Assembly: GCF_042679085.1 (NCBI RefSeq)
Contig: NZ_JBHTLQ010000008.1
Span: forward strand, 52,082-116,081
DNA: 64,000 nt
Direction of reading: 5' to 3'
Source of the DNA: Phenylobacterium conjunctum
GTDB lineage: Bacteria > Pseudomonadota > Alphaproteobacteria > Caulobacterales > Caulobacteraceae
A model generated the notes under the pieces. The model was not told where the DNA came from and made no database searches. It saw only the letters and a list, made by a program, of their open reading frames with translations. Of the stretch, positions 24,254 through 32,530 are shown one piece after another. The position numbers and the translations under genes were made by a program. Each line of letters opens with the position of its first letter. The stretch's first letter is position 1.

Positions 24254-24395
24254 CTCCCCTTGTGGGAGAAGGTGGCCTGGCGGAGCCAGGTCGGATGAGG
24301 GATTTCTAAGAGTCAGATGCCGAAGCAGGCGACGGACAGGGTGATCGACCCCTCATCCGTCGTCCTTCGGACGCCACCTTCTCCCACAAGGGGAG
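24254..24395. repeat. 142-bp inverted-repeat element between the EF-hand gene and lepB
   Basis: Perfect 23-bp inverted ends lie at 24254-24276 and 24373-24395 (CTCCCCTTGTGGGAG... and its complement). Imperfect arms follow inside (TCGGATGAGGG against CCCTCATCCGTCG), plus small hairpins CTGGC-GGA-GCCAG and CGTCC-TTC-GGACG. Such elements are common between genes in alphaproteobacteria. It separates convergent genes and could also terminate both transcripts. Confidence 0.65.
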
Positions 24396-24413
24396 AAGGA
24401 CACCCTCAACACA

Positions 24414-25166
24414 TCAGTGGATCCCCTTGAAGGTCCGGCCCCAGTTCAGGTTCAGCCAGGTCCAGGGCTTGAAGAACGACGCGCCTTCCTTCCAGGAGAT
24501 CAACACGACGCGCGCCTTGCCGACGATGTTCTCGGCCGGGACATAGCCGACGCCGATCTCTTCGGGCCAACGGCTGTCGAGGGAGTTGTCGCGGTTGTCG
24601 CCCATCATGAAGTAGTGGCCTTCGGGCACGACATAGGTGTCGGTGTCGTCGCCGTCGTGGTCGGTGGCGCGGTCATAGGTGATGTAGCGCGAGCCGTCGG
24701 GCTTGGTCTCGGCCACCTGCATGACGGTCACGTCCGGCGAGTCCAGGTCCTGGGTCAGGCCCAGCGCCTGGCGCGGGATGGCCTTGTCATTGACGAAGAC
24801 GTTGCCGCCCTGGACCCTGATGCGGTCGCCGGGCAGGCCGATCACCCGCTTGATATAGGTGATGGCGATGTTGCGAGGCAGCTGGAACACCACCACGTCG
24901 CCGCGCTGCGGCCCCTTGCCCCCGATGCGGCCCTTGAACAGCGGCGGGTTGAACGGGAAAGAGCAGCGGCTGTAGCCATAGTCCCACTTGGAGACGACGA
25001 TGTAGTCGCCGGTCTTGACGATCGGCTCCATCGACGACGACGGGATCGTAAAGGGCTGGAACAGCAGCACGCGCAGCACGAGCGCGATGGCCAGGGCGTA
25101 GCCCACCGTACGGGCGATCTCGATGATCTCTTCGGTGGCGTTCTGCGGAGCGGGCGTCTCGGTCAT
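24414..25166 (-). CDS. lepB: Signal peptidase I
   Basis: LepB cleaves signal peptides from exported proteins at the outer face of the inner membrane. The 250-residue protein has one N-terminal membrane helix (VGYALAIALVLRVLLF), the catalytic Ser45 in PSSSMEP and the Lys106 general base in YIKRVIGLPGD. The GDNRDNSLDSR box closes the active site. It is on the same strand as ygfZ, whose start is far upstream; the 58-base gap may hold a separate promoter. Normal in length and motifs. Confidence 0.96.
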   Translation of the reverse strand: MTETPAPQNATEEIIEIARTVGYALAIALVLRVLLFQPFTIPSSSMEPIVKTGDYIVVSKWDYGYSRCSFPFNPPLFKGRIGGKGPQRGDVVVFQLPRNIAITYIKRVIGLPGDRIRVQGGNVFVNDKAIPRQALGLTQDLDSPDVTVMQVAETKPDGSRYITYDRATDHDGDDTDTYVVPEGHYFMMGDNRDNSLDSRWPEEIGVGYVPAENIVGKARVVLISWKEGASFFKPWTWLNLNWGRTFKGIH

Positions 25167-25224
25167 GATCTCGCTGTGATCTGCGGACCGTCTGGATGCA
25201 ACAACAACCTTGTCCGGACAGCCG

Positions 25225-26040
25225 TCAGAGGCCCGTCCAGACAGGGGTCTCGACCCGGATCGGGCGGCCGTCGGCGGTGAGTTGGCCCTCCATGCGGTCC
25301 AGGCGGATGAAGGCGATGGCGCGGCCGTCCGCGCCCGACAGCACCTCGCCGGCCCGCAGGTCGCCGTTCAGGATCTCAGTCCCCGGCGCGGGCGCGGGGC
25401 CGTCGAAGGCGATGGGCAGCATGCGGGTCTTGATCGTTCCGCGCCGCTTCATGCGCGAGGTGGTCTCCTGGCCGACGAAGCAGCCCTTCTTGAAGTCGAT
25501 CCCGTTCAAGAGGTCGAAATTCGCCTCGATAGGATAGGTCTTGTCACTGCCCCAGTCGGCCGGGCCGGGCACGCCCAGGCGCAGCTTCTGGGTCTCGCGC
25601 TGGGCTTCATCGGCGAGCACCGCGCCGGGCGGGATTTCGGCGCCATAGCCGCGCCAGCCCAGGTCGGCCAGGCGCGGGTCCGCCGTCCAGAAGCCCTCGG
25701 CGGGCCTAGCCGGGACCTCGTCGCCGAACAGGATCGAAACCGGCGTCTCATCCGCCTCGATTTTCACCTTGGCCCGCAGGCGATAGATCATCAGCCGTTG
25801 CATGAGAGCGGGGCGATGCTCGGCTTCCACGTCCAGCCAGGCGCCGGCCTCGCCGCGGTCCACCACGAAAAGGTCGTAGAGCAGGCGTCCTTGCGGGGTC
25901 AGCAGGGCGCCGAACCTGGCCTCGCCGGGGGCCAGGGTCTCGACGTCCTGGGTGATCAGGCCCTGCAGGAAGCTGCGCCAGTCCTCGCCGGACAGGGCGA
26001 TCAGGGCGCGGGATTTCAAGGGGGCGTAGATCGCGGACAT
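25225..26040 (-). CDS. ygfZ: Folate-binding protein YgfZ
   Basis: YgfZ is a tetrahydrofolate-dependent protein of the GcvT fold that supports repair or assembly of some iron-sulfur enzymes. The 271-residue sequence has the signature KGCFVGQE in the C-terminal half, with its conserved Cys, and the N-terminal GEDWRSFLQGLITQDV motif. It is divergent from the glycosyltransferase gene at 26102 and upstream of lepB. The name is from family membership; no specific client is implied. Confidence 0.93.
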   Translation of the reverse strand: MSAIYAPLKSRALIALSGEDWRSFLQGLITQDVETLAPGEARFGALLTPQGRLLYDLFVVDRGEAGAWLDVEAEHRPALMQRLMIYRLRAKVKIEADETPVSILFGDEVPARPAEGFWTADPRLADLGWRGYGAEIPPGAVLADEAQRETQKLRLGVPGPADWGSDKTYPIEANFDLLNGIDFKKGCFVGQETTSRMKRRGTIKTRMLPIAFDGPAPAPGTEILNGDLRAGEVLSGADGRAIAFIRLDRMEGQLTADGRPIRVETPVWTGL

Positions 26041-26101
26041 GCTGACGCAGGTAAGGGGAGAGTCGGTGGAGCGCCAGCCCCCAGCCCGCTATAAGGGGCC
26101 G

Positions 26102-27067
26102 ATGACCCGCGGGACCTTCCCGATTCTGTTCATCACCGCCACGCGGATCGGCGACGCCGTGCTGTCGTCAGGCCTGATCAAGCGCCTGGCGGACGAGATC
26201 CCGAGCGCGCGCTTCACGATCGTGGCCGGCCCCGCCGCCGCGCCCCTGTTCCTGGACGTTCCCGCCCTCGACGAGATCATCGTCTTTGAGAAGTCCAAGG
26301 ATGGCGGCCACTGGTTCCGCCTGTGGCGCCAGGTGCGCCGGACTTCCTGGGGCCTGGTGGTCGACCTGCGCGGCTCGGCCATCACTCAGTTTCTGAAGAA
26401 GAAGCGCCGGGCGGTCTATCGCCGCCAGCCGGGGGAGCCGGTGCACAAGGTGATCGAGGCCGCTCGCGTGCTGCGCATCGAGGACGAGCCAGCCGGTCCA
26501 TACCTCTATACCTCGGCCGAGACCGAGATGGCGGCCGCAGACCTGACGGCCGGCGAGGGGCCGATCCTGGCGCTCGCGCCCAACGCCAACTGGGTGGGCA
26601 AGACCTGGCCGGTGGAACGCTTCGCCCAGGCCGCAATCCAGCTTCTGGGCGAGGGCGGTCCTTTGCAGGGCGCGCGGCTGATGGTGCTGGGCGGTCCGGA
26701 CGATGCGACCGCGGCCCAGGCCCTGCGCCATGTGGTGCCGAAGGACCGCTATATCGACCTGGTGGGCAAGGTGGACCTGCTCACCTCCTATGCCTGTCTG
26801 AAGCACGCGACCCTGTTCATCGGCAACGATTCCGGCCTGATGCACCTGGCGGCGGCGGCGGGCGCGCCGACCGTGGGCCTGTTCGGGCCGTCGGACGACC
26901 GGCTCTATGGGCCGTGGGGGGCGAAGACCAAGGTGGTGCGGGGACCGCGAACCTTCGAGCAAATCCTTGCGGTCGACCCTGGTTTCCAGCAAGCGGTCTG
27001 CCACATGATGGATCTGCCGGTCGACACGGTGGTCGCGGCGGCGAGGGACCTTTTGGCCGATGTCTGA
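26102..27067 (+). CDS. Glycosyltransferase family 9 (heptosyltransferase-like)
   Basis: GT9 enzymes such as WaaC and WaaF transfer ADP-heptose or similar sugars onto the LPS core at the cytoplasmic face of the inner membrane. The 321-residue protein has the N-terminal Rossmann half (LFITATRIGDAVLSSGLIKRLAD) and the nucleotide-sugar binding half with FIGNDSGLMHLAAAAGAPTVGLFGPSD, the family hallmark. The ATG at 26102 is preferred over upstream codons. It overlaps the next gene by 8 bases, suggesting coupling. The acceptor and donor sugar cannot be told from this sequence. Confidence 0.9.
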   Translation: MTRGTFPILFITATRIGDAVLSSGLIKRLADEIPSARFTIVAGPAAAPLFLDVPALDEIIVFEKSKDGGHWFRLWRQVRRTSWGLVVDLRGSAITQFLKKKRRAVYRRQPGEPVHKVIEAARVLRIEDEPAGPYLYTSAETEMAAADLTAGEGPILALAPNANWVGKTWPVERFAQAAIQLLGEGGPLQGARLMVLGGPDDATAAQALRHVVPKDRYIDLVGKVDLLTSYACLKHATLFIGNDSGLMHLAAAAGAPTVGLFGPSDDRLYGPWGAKTKVVRGPRTFEQILAVDPGFQQAVCHMMDLPVDTVVAAARDLLADV

Positions 27068-28394
27068 GACCTATGACCTGATCGTTCGCGGCGGCGAGGT
27101 GGTGAACCACGCCGGGCGCGGCTTCGCCGACGTGGGCGTGCGCTGCGGCAAGATCGCCGCCATCGGCGACCTGTCTCAGGCCTCCGCCGACGAGGTGTTC
27201 GACGCCAAGGGCCTGACCGTCCTGCCCGGCGTCATCGACAGCCAGGTCCACTTCCGCGAGCCGGGCCTGGAGTGGAAGGAAGACCTGGAGACCGGCAGCC
27301 GCGGGGCGGTGCTGGGCGGGGTCGTGGCCGTGTTCGAGATGCCGAACACCGAGCCGACCACCACGGACCCGGACACCCTGGCCGACAAGCTCAGCCGCGG
27401 CCGTCACCGCATGCACTGCGACCACGCCTTCTATGTGGGCGGCACGCATGAGAACGCGGCCTTCCTGGGCGAGCTGGAGCGCCTGCCCGGCTGCTGCGGG
27501 ATCAAGGTGTTCATGGGCGCCTCCACCGGTTCGCTGCTGGTGCAGGATGACGAGGGCGTCGAGCAGGTGCTGCGCCACGTCCAGCGCCGCGCGGCGTTCC
27601 ACTCCGAGGACGAGTACCGTCTGGCCGAGCGCCGGGCCCTGGCCCGCACCGGCGACTGGACAAGCCACGAGGAAGTCCGCGACGCCCAGTCGGCGATCCA
27701 GTCCACCGAGCGGCTGGTGCGGATCGCCAAGGGCCTGGGCAAGCGCATCCACGTCCTGCACGTGACCACCGAGCAGGAGGTCGCCTTCCTGGCCCGTCAC
27801 AAGGACGTGGCCAGCGTCGAGTTCACGCCCCAGCACCTGACCCTGACCGCGCCGGAGGCCTATGAGCGGCTGAAGGGCTTTGCCCAGATGAACCCGCCGA
27901 TCCGGGGCAAGGCGCACCAGGACGCCCTGTGGCGCGGCATCGCGCTGGGCGTCGCCGACGTGCTGGGCTCGGACCACGCGCCGCACACCCGCGAGGAAAA
28001 GGCCCGGCCCTATCCGGCCTCGCCCTCGGGCATGCCGGGGGTGCAGACCCTGGTGCCGCTGATGCTGACCCACGTGGCCGAGGGACGCCTGACCCTGGAG
28101 CGCTTCGTCGACATGACCAGCCACGGGGTGAACCGGGTGTTCGGCCTGGCGGACAAGGGCCGGATGGCTGTCGGGTATGATGCTGACCTGACGGTGGTGG
28201 ACCTGAAGGCGCGGCGCACCATCACCCACGAGTCCATGGCCACCCGCGCTGGCTGGACCCCCTTCGACGGCTTCGAGGCCAAGGGCTGGCCCATGGCCAC
28301 CATCATCCGCGGCAAGGTCGTCATGCGCGACGACGAGATCGTCCTGCCCAGCCAAGGTGAGGCGGTCCGCTTCCAGGAAACCCTGTCGAGCTGA
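27060..28394 (+). CDS. Dihydroorotase-like amidohydrolase, first metal-ligand His replaced by Gln
   Basis: The 444-residue protein is a class I dihydroorotase/allantoinase-type amidohydrolase. The usual first ligand motif is HxH; here it reads Q62-V-H64 (DSQVHFREPG). The other metal-centre residues are present: carbamylated-Lys candidate Lys149 (GIKVFMGAS), His181, His234 and Asp305 (GSDHAPH). MPNTEPTT and the NPPIR motif for the dihydroorotate carboxylate are also kept. It may work with one metal, be an inactive structural partner of aspartate carbamoyltransferase, or act on another ring. It overlaps the GT9 gene by 8 bases. Confidence 0.88.
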   Translation: MSETYDLIVRGGEVVNHAGRGFADVGVRCGKIAAIGDLSQASADEVFDAKGLTVLPGVIDSQVHFREPGLEWKEDLETGSRGAVLGGVVAVFEMPNTEPTTTDPDTLADKLSRGRHRMHCDHAFYVGGTHENAAFLGELERLPGCCGIKVFMGASTGSLLVQDDEGVEQVLRHVQRRAAFHSEDEYRLAERRALARTGDWTSHEEVRDAQSAIQSTERLVRIAKGLGKRIHVLHVTTEQEVAFLARHKDVASVEFTPQHLTLTAPEAYERLKGFAQMNPPIRGKAHQDALWRGIALGVADVLGSDHAPHTREEKARPYPASPSGMPGVQTLVPLMLTHVAEGRLTLERFVDMTSHGVNRVFGLADKGRMAVGYDADLTVVDLKARRTITHESMATRAGWTPFDGFEAKGWPMATIIRGKVVMRDDEIVLPSQGEAVRFQETLSS

Positions 28395-28474
28395 TTTTTG
28401 CGCGAGGGCTGTCGACTCGTCGATCGGTCCTGCGTCTATCCTCGGGCGCGAGCGACGCGTCGGAGGGAAATTCC

Positions 28475-28816
28475 ATGCAGTACATGCTCCTGATCTACGA
28501 GGACGAGGCCGCCTTCGCCGAGCCGTCCACCATGCAGACCGCGGTGGCGGCGCACATGCGCCTGGCGGCGGAGATGCGTGAAAAGGGTGTCTGGCTGGCC
28601 GGCGCCGGGCTTTGTCCCACTGAAACCGCGACGACCGTCCGCCGCAACGGTGACGCGCGAACCGTTCACGATGGCCCCTTCCCGGAGACCCGCGAGCATC
28701 TGGGCGGCTTCTACATGATCGAGGTCTCCGACCTGGACGCGGCCCTGGACTGGGCGCGGCGGGTGCCGGTCACCGACGGCGGCGGGATCGAGGTCCGCCC
28801 GCTGATCGACGAGTAG
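28475..28816 (+). CDS. YciI-like DGPF-domain protein, partner of the ECF sigma factor
   Basis: The 113-residue ferredoxin-like-fold protein carries the motif HDGPF (residues about 66-70) that names the DGPF/YciI family. The start MQYMLLIYEDE is typical. In many bacteria such genes sit immediately upstream of ECF42-type sigma factors, and that is the arrangement here: the sigma gene starts two bases after this stop. It probably modulates the sigma factor or is part of its regulon; enzyme activity is not known. The ATG at 28475 follows GGAGGGAA. Confidence 0.9.
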   Translation: MQYMLLIYEDEAAFAEPSTMQTAVAAHMRLAAEMREKGVWLAGAGLCPTETATTVRRNGDARTVHDGPFPETREHLGGFYMIEVSDLDAALDWARRVPVTDGGGIEVRPLIDE

Positions 28817-28817
28817 G

Positions 28818-30035
28818 GTGGACGCCATCCTGGACCGTGCGGTGCGCGAGGCGGGCGACCGCCTGCGCGCCGCCCTGGCGGCCAGGTTCCGGGACTTTGA
28901 CCTGGCCGAGGAGGCCCTGGCGCTGGCCTGCCAGGCGGCGGTGGAGACCTGGGGCCGGGACGGGGCGCCGCGGGACCCGGCCGCCTGGCTCTATGCGGCG
29001 GCCCGGCGCCGGGGACTGGACCTCATTCGCCGCGCGCGGACCCGCAACGCCTATCGGCCCGATCCGCCGGAGCCTGTCGCCACGCCGGAAGAGGTGGTGA
29101 TCGCGGCCTTCGAACCTATTCCCGACGAGCGGCTGCGGTTGATCTTCGCCTGCTGCCATCCGGCCCTGGCGGTGGAGGCGCGGATCGCCTTGACGCTCAA
29201 GGTGATCTGCGGTCTGTCCACGGAGCGGCTGGCCCGCGCCTTTCTGGTGTCGGAGACCGCCATGCTGCAGCGGATCACCCGGGCCAAGGCCAAGATCCGC
29301 GACGCTCGCATTCCCTTCGAGGTTCCAGGGCCTGAGGCCTGGGGCGAGCGGCTGGAGGCCGTGCTGGCGGCGCTCGAGATCGCCTACGCCCAGGCCTATG
29401 AGGACGCGGCCGGCGCCAGCGACGCCGCGGGCCTCGCCGAGGAGACGCTTCGCCTGTCCGGGGTGCTCGTCACGCTATTGCCGGACGAGCCCGAGGTGCT
29501 GGGGCTCGCCGCCCTGATCCGGCTGGCCGAGGCGCGCCGGCCTGCGCGGCTGGACGCTGACGGCGTCATGATCCCCCTGACGGAGCAGGACCCGGCGCTC
29601 TGGCGGGCGGACAAGATCGCCGAAGCCGCCCAGGTCCTGAATGCCGCCGCATCCCTGGGTCGAACGGGACCCTATCAGCTGCTGGCGGCGATCCATGGGG
29701 CGCACGCGACGCGCCGCGAGACGGGCGTGACGCCCTGGGCGGATATCGCGGCGCTCTATGAGGCCCTGATGATGCTGCGCCCCTCGCCGGTGGTCGCACT
29801 GAACCAGGCCGTGGCCCTGGGCGAAGCGCAGGGCGCGGCGGTCGGGCTTCAGGCCCTGGAGCGTCTGGAAGGCTTGGAAGGGTTTGCGCCCTGGCACGCG
29901 GCGCGGGGCCATCTGTTGGCCGAACTGGGCCGGGCGCCCGAGGCGGTGGCGGCCCTTGCGGCGGCGCTTGAGCTGATCGAGACGCCCGCCGAGCGCAGGT
30001 TCCTGGAGCGCCGGCGCGCGGCGCTCCAGGCCTGA
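28818..30035 (+). CDS. ECF42-type RNA polymerase sigma factor with C-terminal DUF6596/TPR-like extension
   Basis: The 405-residue protein begins with a sigma-70 region 2 (AEEALALACQAAVETW, then DPAAWLYAAARRRGLDLIRRARTR). Region 4 follows (LALTLKVICGLSTERLARAFLVSETAMLQRITRAKAKIR). The remaining ~220 residues form the helical extension that distinguishes the ECF42 group, which lacks a cognate anti-sigma factor and is instead linked to DGPF proteins. The start is GTG at 28818, two bases after the DGPF gene. It is convergent with the YceI gene. The target promoters are unknown. Confidence 0.9.
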   Translation: MDAILDRAVREAGDRLRAALAARFRDFDLAEEALALACQAAVETWGRDGAPRDPAAWLYAAARRRGLDLIRRARTRNAYRPDPPEPVATPEEVVIAAFEPIPDERLRLIFACCHPALAVEARIALTLKVICGLSTERLARAFLVSETAMLQRITRAKAKIRDARIPFEVPGPEAWGERLEAVLAALEIAYAQAYEDAAGASDAAGLAEETLRLSGVLVTLLPDEPEVLGLAALIRLAEARRPARLDADGVMIPLTEQDPALWRADKIAEAAQVLNAAASLGRTGPYQLLAAIHGAHATRRETGVTPWADIAALYEALMMLRPSPVVALNQAVALGEAQGAAVGLQALERLEGLEGFAPWHAARGHLLAELGRAPEAVAALAAALELIETPAERRFLERRRAALQA

Positions 30036-30039
30036 AGGC

Positions 30040-30648
30040 TTACTTCTTTTCGAAGGGGGCGCTGATGGTCAGGTCGACGTCGTCGCCGATCAGCGGGACA
30101 TAGGTCTTCACGCCGTAGTCCGAACGCTTCAGGGCGCCCTTGGCGTCGAAGCCGATGGTGAAGGCCTTGGACAGCGGGTTCACGCCCGAGGCCTTGAAGC
30201 TGACGTCCAGGGTCACCGGCTTGGTCACGCCGTGGAAGGTCAGGTCGCCGGTCACCTTGGCGGTGTTGGGCGAGGTCTGGGCCACCGAGGTCGACTTGAA
30301 GGTGATGGTCGGGAACTTCTCGGCGTCGAACCAGGCGGCGCTCTTCAGTTCGCCGTCGAGCTTGGCGTTGGTGGTGGTGACGCTGGCGACCGGGATGGAG
30401 ACGTCGAGCTTGGCGGCGGCGACGTTCTTGGGGTCGATGGTCAGGCTGCCGGTGGCGCCGGAGAAGTCGCCGTACCAGGTCGAGAAGCCCATGTGCGAGA
30501 CCGAGAACACCACGCGGGCGTGGCTGGTCTCCAGCGCATAGGTCCCGGCCTGGACCGAGGTCGGGTCGGCGGACGCCTGGGCCAGGGCCGGGCCCGCGAC
30601 GAACAGGGAAGCGGCGGCGAAGGCGGCCGGGGCGAAGTACTTGGTCAT
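30040..30648 (-). CDS. YceI-family periplasmic lipid-binding protein
   Basis: YceI proteins are secreted lipocalin-like barrels that bind polyprenyl chains such as ubiquinone precursors. The 202-residue precursor has a clear signal peptide (AAFAAASLFVAGPALAQA). The mature part shows the typical YALETSHARVVFSVSHMGFSTWYGDFSGATG start and the TFHGVTKPVTLDVSF strand motif. It may form a transcript with the DODA-type dioxygenase, which ends upstream at 30686. The physiological ligand is not defined. Confidence 0.92.
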   Translation of the reverse strand: MTKYFAPAAFAAASLFVAGPALAQASADPTSVQAGTYALETSHARVVFSVSHMGFSTWYGDFSGATGSLTIDPKNVAAAKLDVSIPVASVTTTNAKLDGELKSAAWFDAEKFPTITFKSTSVAQTSPNTAKVTGDLTFHGVTKPVTLDVSFKASGVNPLSKAFTIGFDAKGALKRSDYGVKTYVPLIGDDVDLTISAPFEKK

Positions 30649-30685
30649 GTTGCGTCCTCTTTGGATGTGACCGGGGTGAGGGGGC

Positions 30686-31492
30686 TCACCCGAACTGGAA
30701 AGCGGAAAGGGCCTTGCCCATCAGGTGATCGGCATAGGTGCGGCGGCCGGCGTCGGCCCCCGCCGCGCCGGCGGCGACCATCAGCGGCAGGAGGTGTTCC
30801 TCCCTGGGGTGGGCGGCGCGGGCGCCGGGGGCCTCAGCCCAGCGCGAGAGCTGGGCGTCTCGCACTTGGGGATCGGACGCGGTCGCCGCCAGGGTCAGCC
30901 ACGCGTCGAAGGCCTCGGAGGCCTCGTCATCGCGGCCGCCGAACAGGGTGCGTAGGTTGTGGAAGCTCATCCCCGAGCCGATGATCAGCACGCCTTCGTC
31001 CCGCAGGGGCTCCAAAGCCTTGCCGATGGCCAGGTGCTGGGCGGGGTCGAGGTCCTGCTGCAGGGACAGCTGCAGGATCGGAATGTCGGCCTCGGGGAAG
31101 GCCAGCATCAGGGGCACGAAGACCCCGTGGTCATAGCCACGGTCATCGTCGAGGTCGCTGTCGAAGCCCGCCGCCTTCAAGAGGGCCTGAACCCTCGGCG
31201 CCAGCTCCGGCGCGCCCGGCGCCGGATAGGTCAGCCGGTAGGTGTGCTCGGGGAAGCCGTAATAGTCGTACAGCATGCCTGGCCGGGCCATGACGTTCAG
31301 GGTCGGCCGGGGCGTCTCCCAGTGGGCCGAGATCACCAGCAGGGCTTTGGGCCGGACGCCGACATCGTCGGTGAGGCCGCGCAGATAGGCCGCCATCTTG
31401 TCCCACAGCTGCGGGTGCTGGGGCGGCGGGGCCATGAAGAAGCAGGGGCCGCCGCCGTGCGGAATGTAGAGGGTGGGCAGACGTTCGCTCAT
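30686..31492 (-). CDS. DODA-type class III extradiol ring-cleavage dioxygenase
   Basis: The 268-residue protein matches the LigB/4,5-DOPA dioxygenase family, including E. coli YgiD. The first metal ligand is in YIPHGGGP, and further ligand candidates are in ISAHWETPRPTLN and DYGFPEHTYRL. Others lie in YDHGVFVPL and IGSGMSFHNLR. It would cleave catechol-type rings using iron or zinc. The ATG at 31492 is divergent from the LysR gene across 77 bases with an inverted repeat, so that regulator probably controls it. Its true substrate is unknown. Confidence 0.88.
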   Translation of the reverse strand: MSERLPTLYIPHGGGPCFFMAPPPQHPQLWDKMAAYLRGLTDDVGVRPKALLVISAHWETPRPTLNVMARPGMLYDYYGFPEHTYRLTYPAPGAPELAPRVQALLKAAGFDSDLDDDRGYDHGVFVPLMLAFPEADIPILQLSLQQDLDPAQHLAIGKALEPLRDEGVLIIGSGMSFHNLRTLFGGRDDEASEAFDAWLTLAATASDPQVRDAQLSRWAEAPGARAAHPREEHLLPLMVAAGAAGADAGRRTYADHLMGKALSAFQFG

Positions 31493-31542
31493 GCCCGGAG
31501 AGATAGGGCTCGCCAATCATCAATGAAACTGGGATAAATTAG

Positions 31543-31566
31543 ATCATCTCCATCAAAGGAAATGAT
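31543..31566. promoter_or_regulatory. Candidate LysR operator between dioxygenase and regulator genes
   Basis: ATCAT (31543-31547) and ATGAT (31562-31566) form a dyad in an AT-rich 77-base divergent region, compatible with LysR-type T-N11-A recognition. It overlaps the beginning of the regulator gene (TTG at 31570), which suggests autorepression. It is inferred from symmetry and context only. Confidence 0.45.
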
Positions 31567-31569
31567 GAT

Positions 31570-32520
31570 TTGGAGGCGCTCAACCTCGTCCAGCTCGAGA
31601 CCTTCGTGGCGGTCGCTGAGGCCGGCAGTTTCTCGGCCGCCGCCCGGACGCTTGGCCGCGCTCAATCGGCGGTGAGCTATCAGATCCAGGGGCTGGAGGC
31701 CCAGGCCGGGGTGGAGCTGTTCGACCGCACGGCCTATCGCCCCGTGCTGAGTGAGGCGGGCCGCGCCCTGCTCGCACGAGCCCGCCGGATCCTGGAGGAC
31801 GTGGAAGGCTTCCGCTCCGAGGCGCGCGGCATGGCCGGCGGGCTGGAGCCGGAATTGTCGCTGGTGATCGAGGCGATGTTCCCGATGAACCGGCTGCTGG
31901 GCGCTTTGACTGATTTCCAGGCCGCATTCCCGACCGTGCGCACTCGCGTGCGGGTCGAGACCCTGGGCGCCGCCGCCGAGGTGCTGCTGGACGACGGCGC
32001 CGACCTGGGTCTGATCATCACCTTCGCCGACCGCCAGGAGGAGCTCGACACGATGGAGCTGACCGAGGTGGAGTTGGTCGCGGTGGCGGCGCCGGCTCAT
32101 CCCCTGGCCCGCGAGGCCGCGCCCCTGACCGAGGACCAGATGCGCGAGCACCTGCAGCTGGTGCTCAGCGACCGCTCGAGCCTGACCCGCGGCCAGGACC
32201 GCGGGGTGATCGGCCTGCGCACCTGGCGGCTGGCGGATCTGGGGGCCAAGCACGCCATGCTGCTGGCGGGCCTGGGCTGGGGCAGCATGCCCCGCCATAT
32301 GGTGCTGGATGACCTGGCCGAGGGCCGGCTGGTGGAGTTGAAGCCCGTGCGCTGGGGCGGCATGACCGCCATGCCGCGGCTGCCCGTCGCCCTGGCCCGG
32401 CGCAAGACCCATACGCTGGGTCCGGCCGGCCGCTGGCTGCAGGCCCGGCTGCTTGAGGACTGCCCCGGCCAGACGGTCTCGGGCAAAGTCTCCTTGGCTT
32501 CGTCCGCATCGGGCGGCTAA
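31570..32520 (+). CDS. LysR-type transcriptional regulator
   Basis: The 316-residue protein has an N-terminal winged helix-turn-helix (LVQLETFVAVAEAGSFSAAARTLGRAQSAVSYQIQGLEAQAGVELFDR) and a C-terminal periplasmic-binding-like effector domain. The start appears to be TTG at 31570, as usual family alignment begins at EALNLVQLETF. It is transcribed divergently from the dioxygenase gene and runs towards the feruloyl-CoA synthase-like gene 10 bases downstream. It may govern both sides in response to an aromatic compound; the effector is unknown. Confidence 0.92.
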   Translation: MEALNLVQLETFVAVAEAGSFSAAARTLGRAQSAVSYQIQGLEAQAGVELFDRTAYRPVLSEAGRALLARARRILEDVEGFRSEARGMAGGLEPELSLVIEAMFPMNRLLGALTDFQAAFPTVRTRVRVETLGAAAEVLLDDGADLGLIITFADRQEELDTMELTEVELVAVAAPAHPLAREAAPLTEDQMREHLQLVLSDRSSLTRGQDRGVIGLRTWRLADLGAKHAMLLAGLGWGSMPRHMVLDDLAEGRLVELKPVRWGGMTAMPRLPVALARRKTHTLGPAGRWLQARLLEDCPGQTVSGKVSLASSASGG

Positions 32521-32530
32521 GCCTTCGTCC

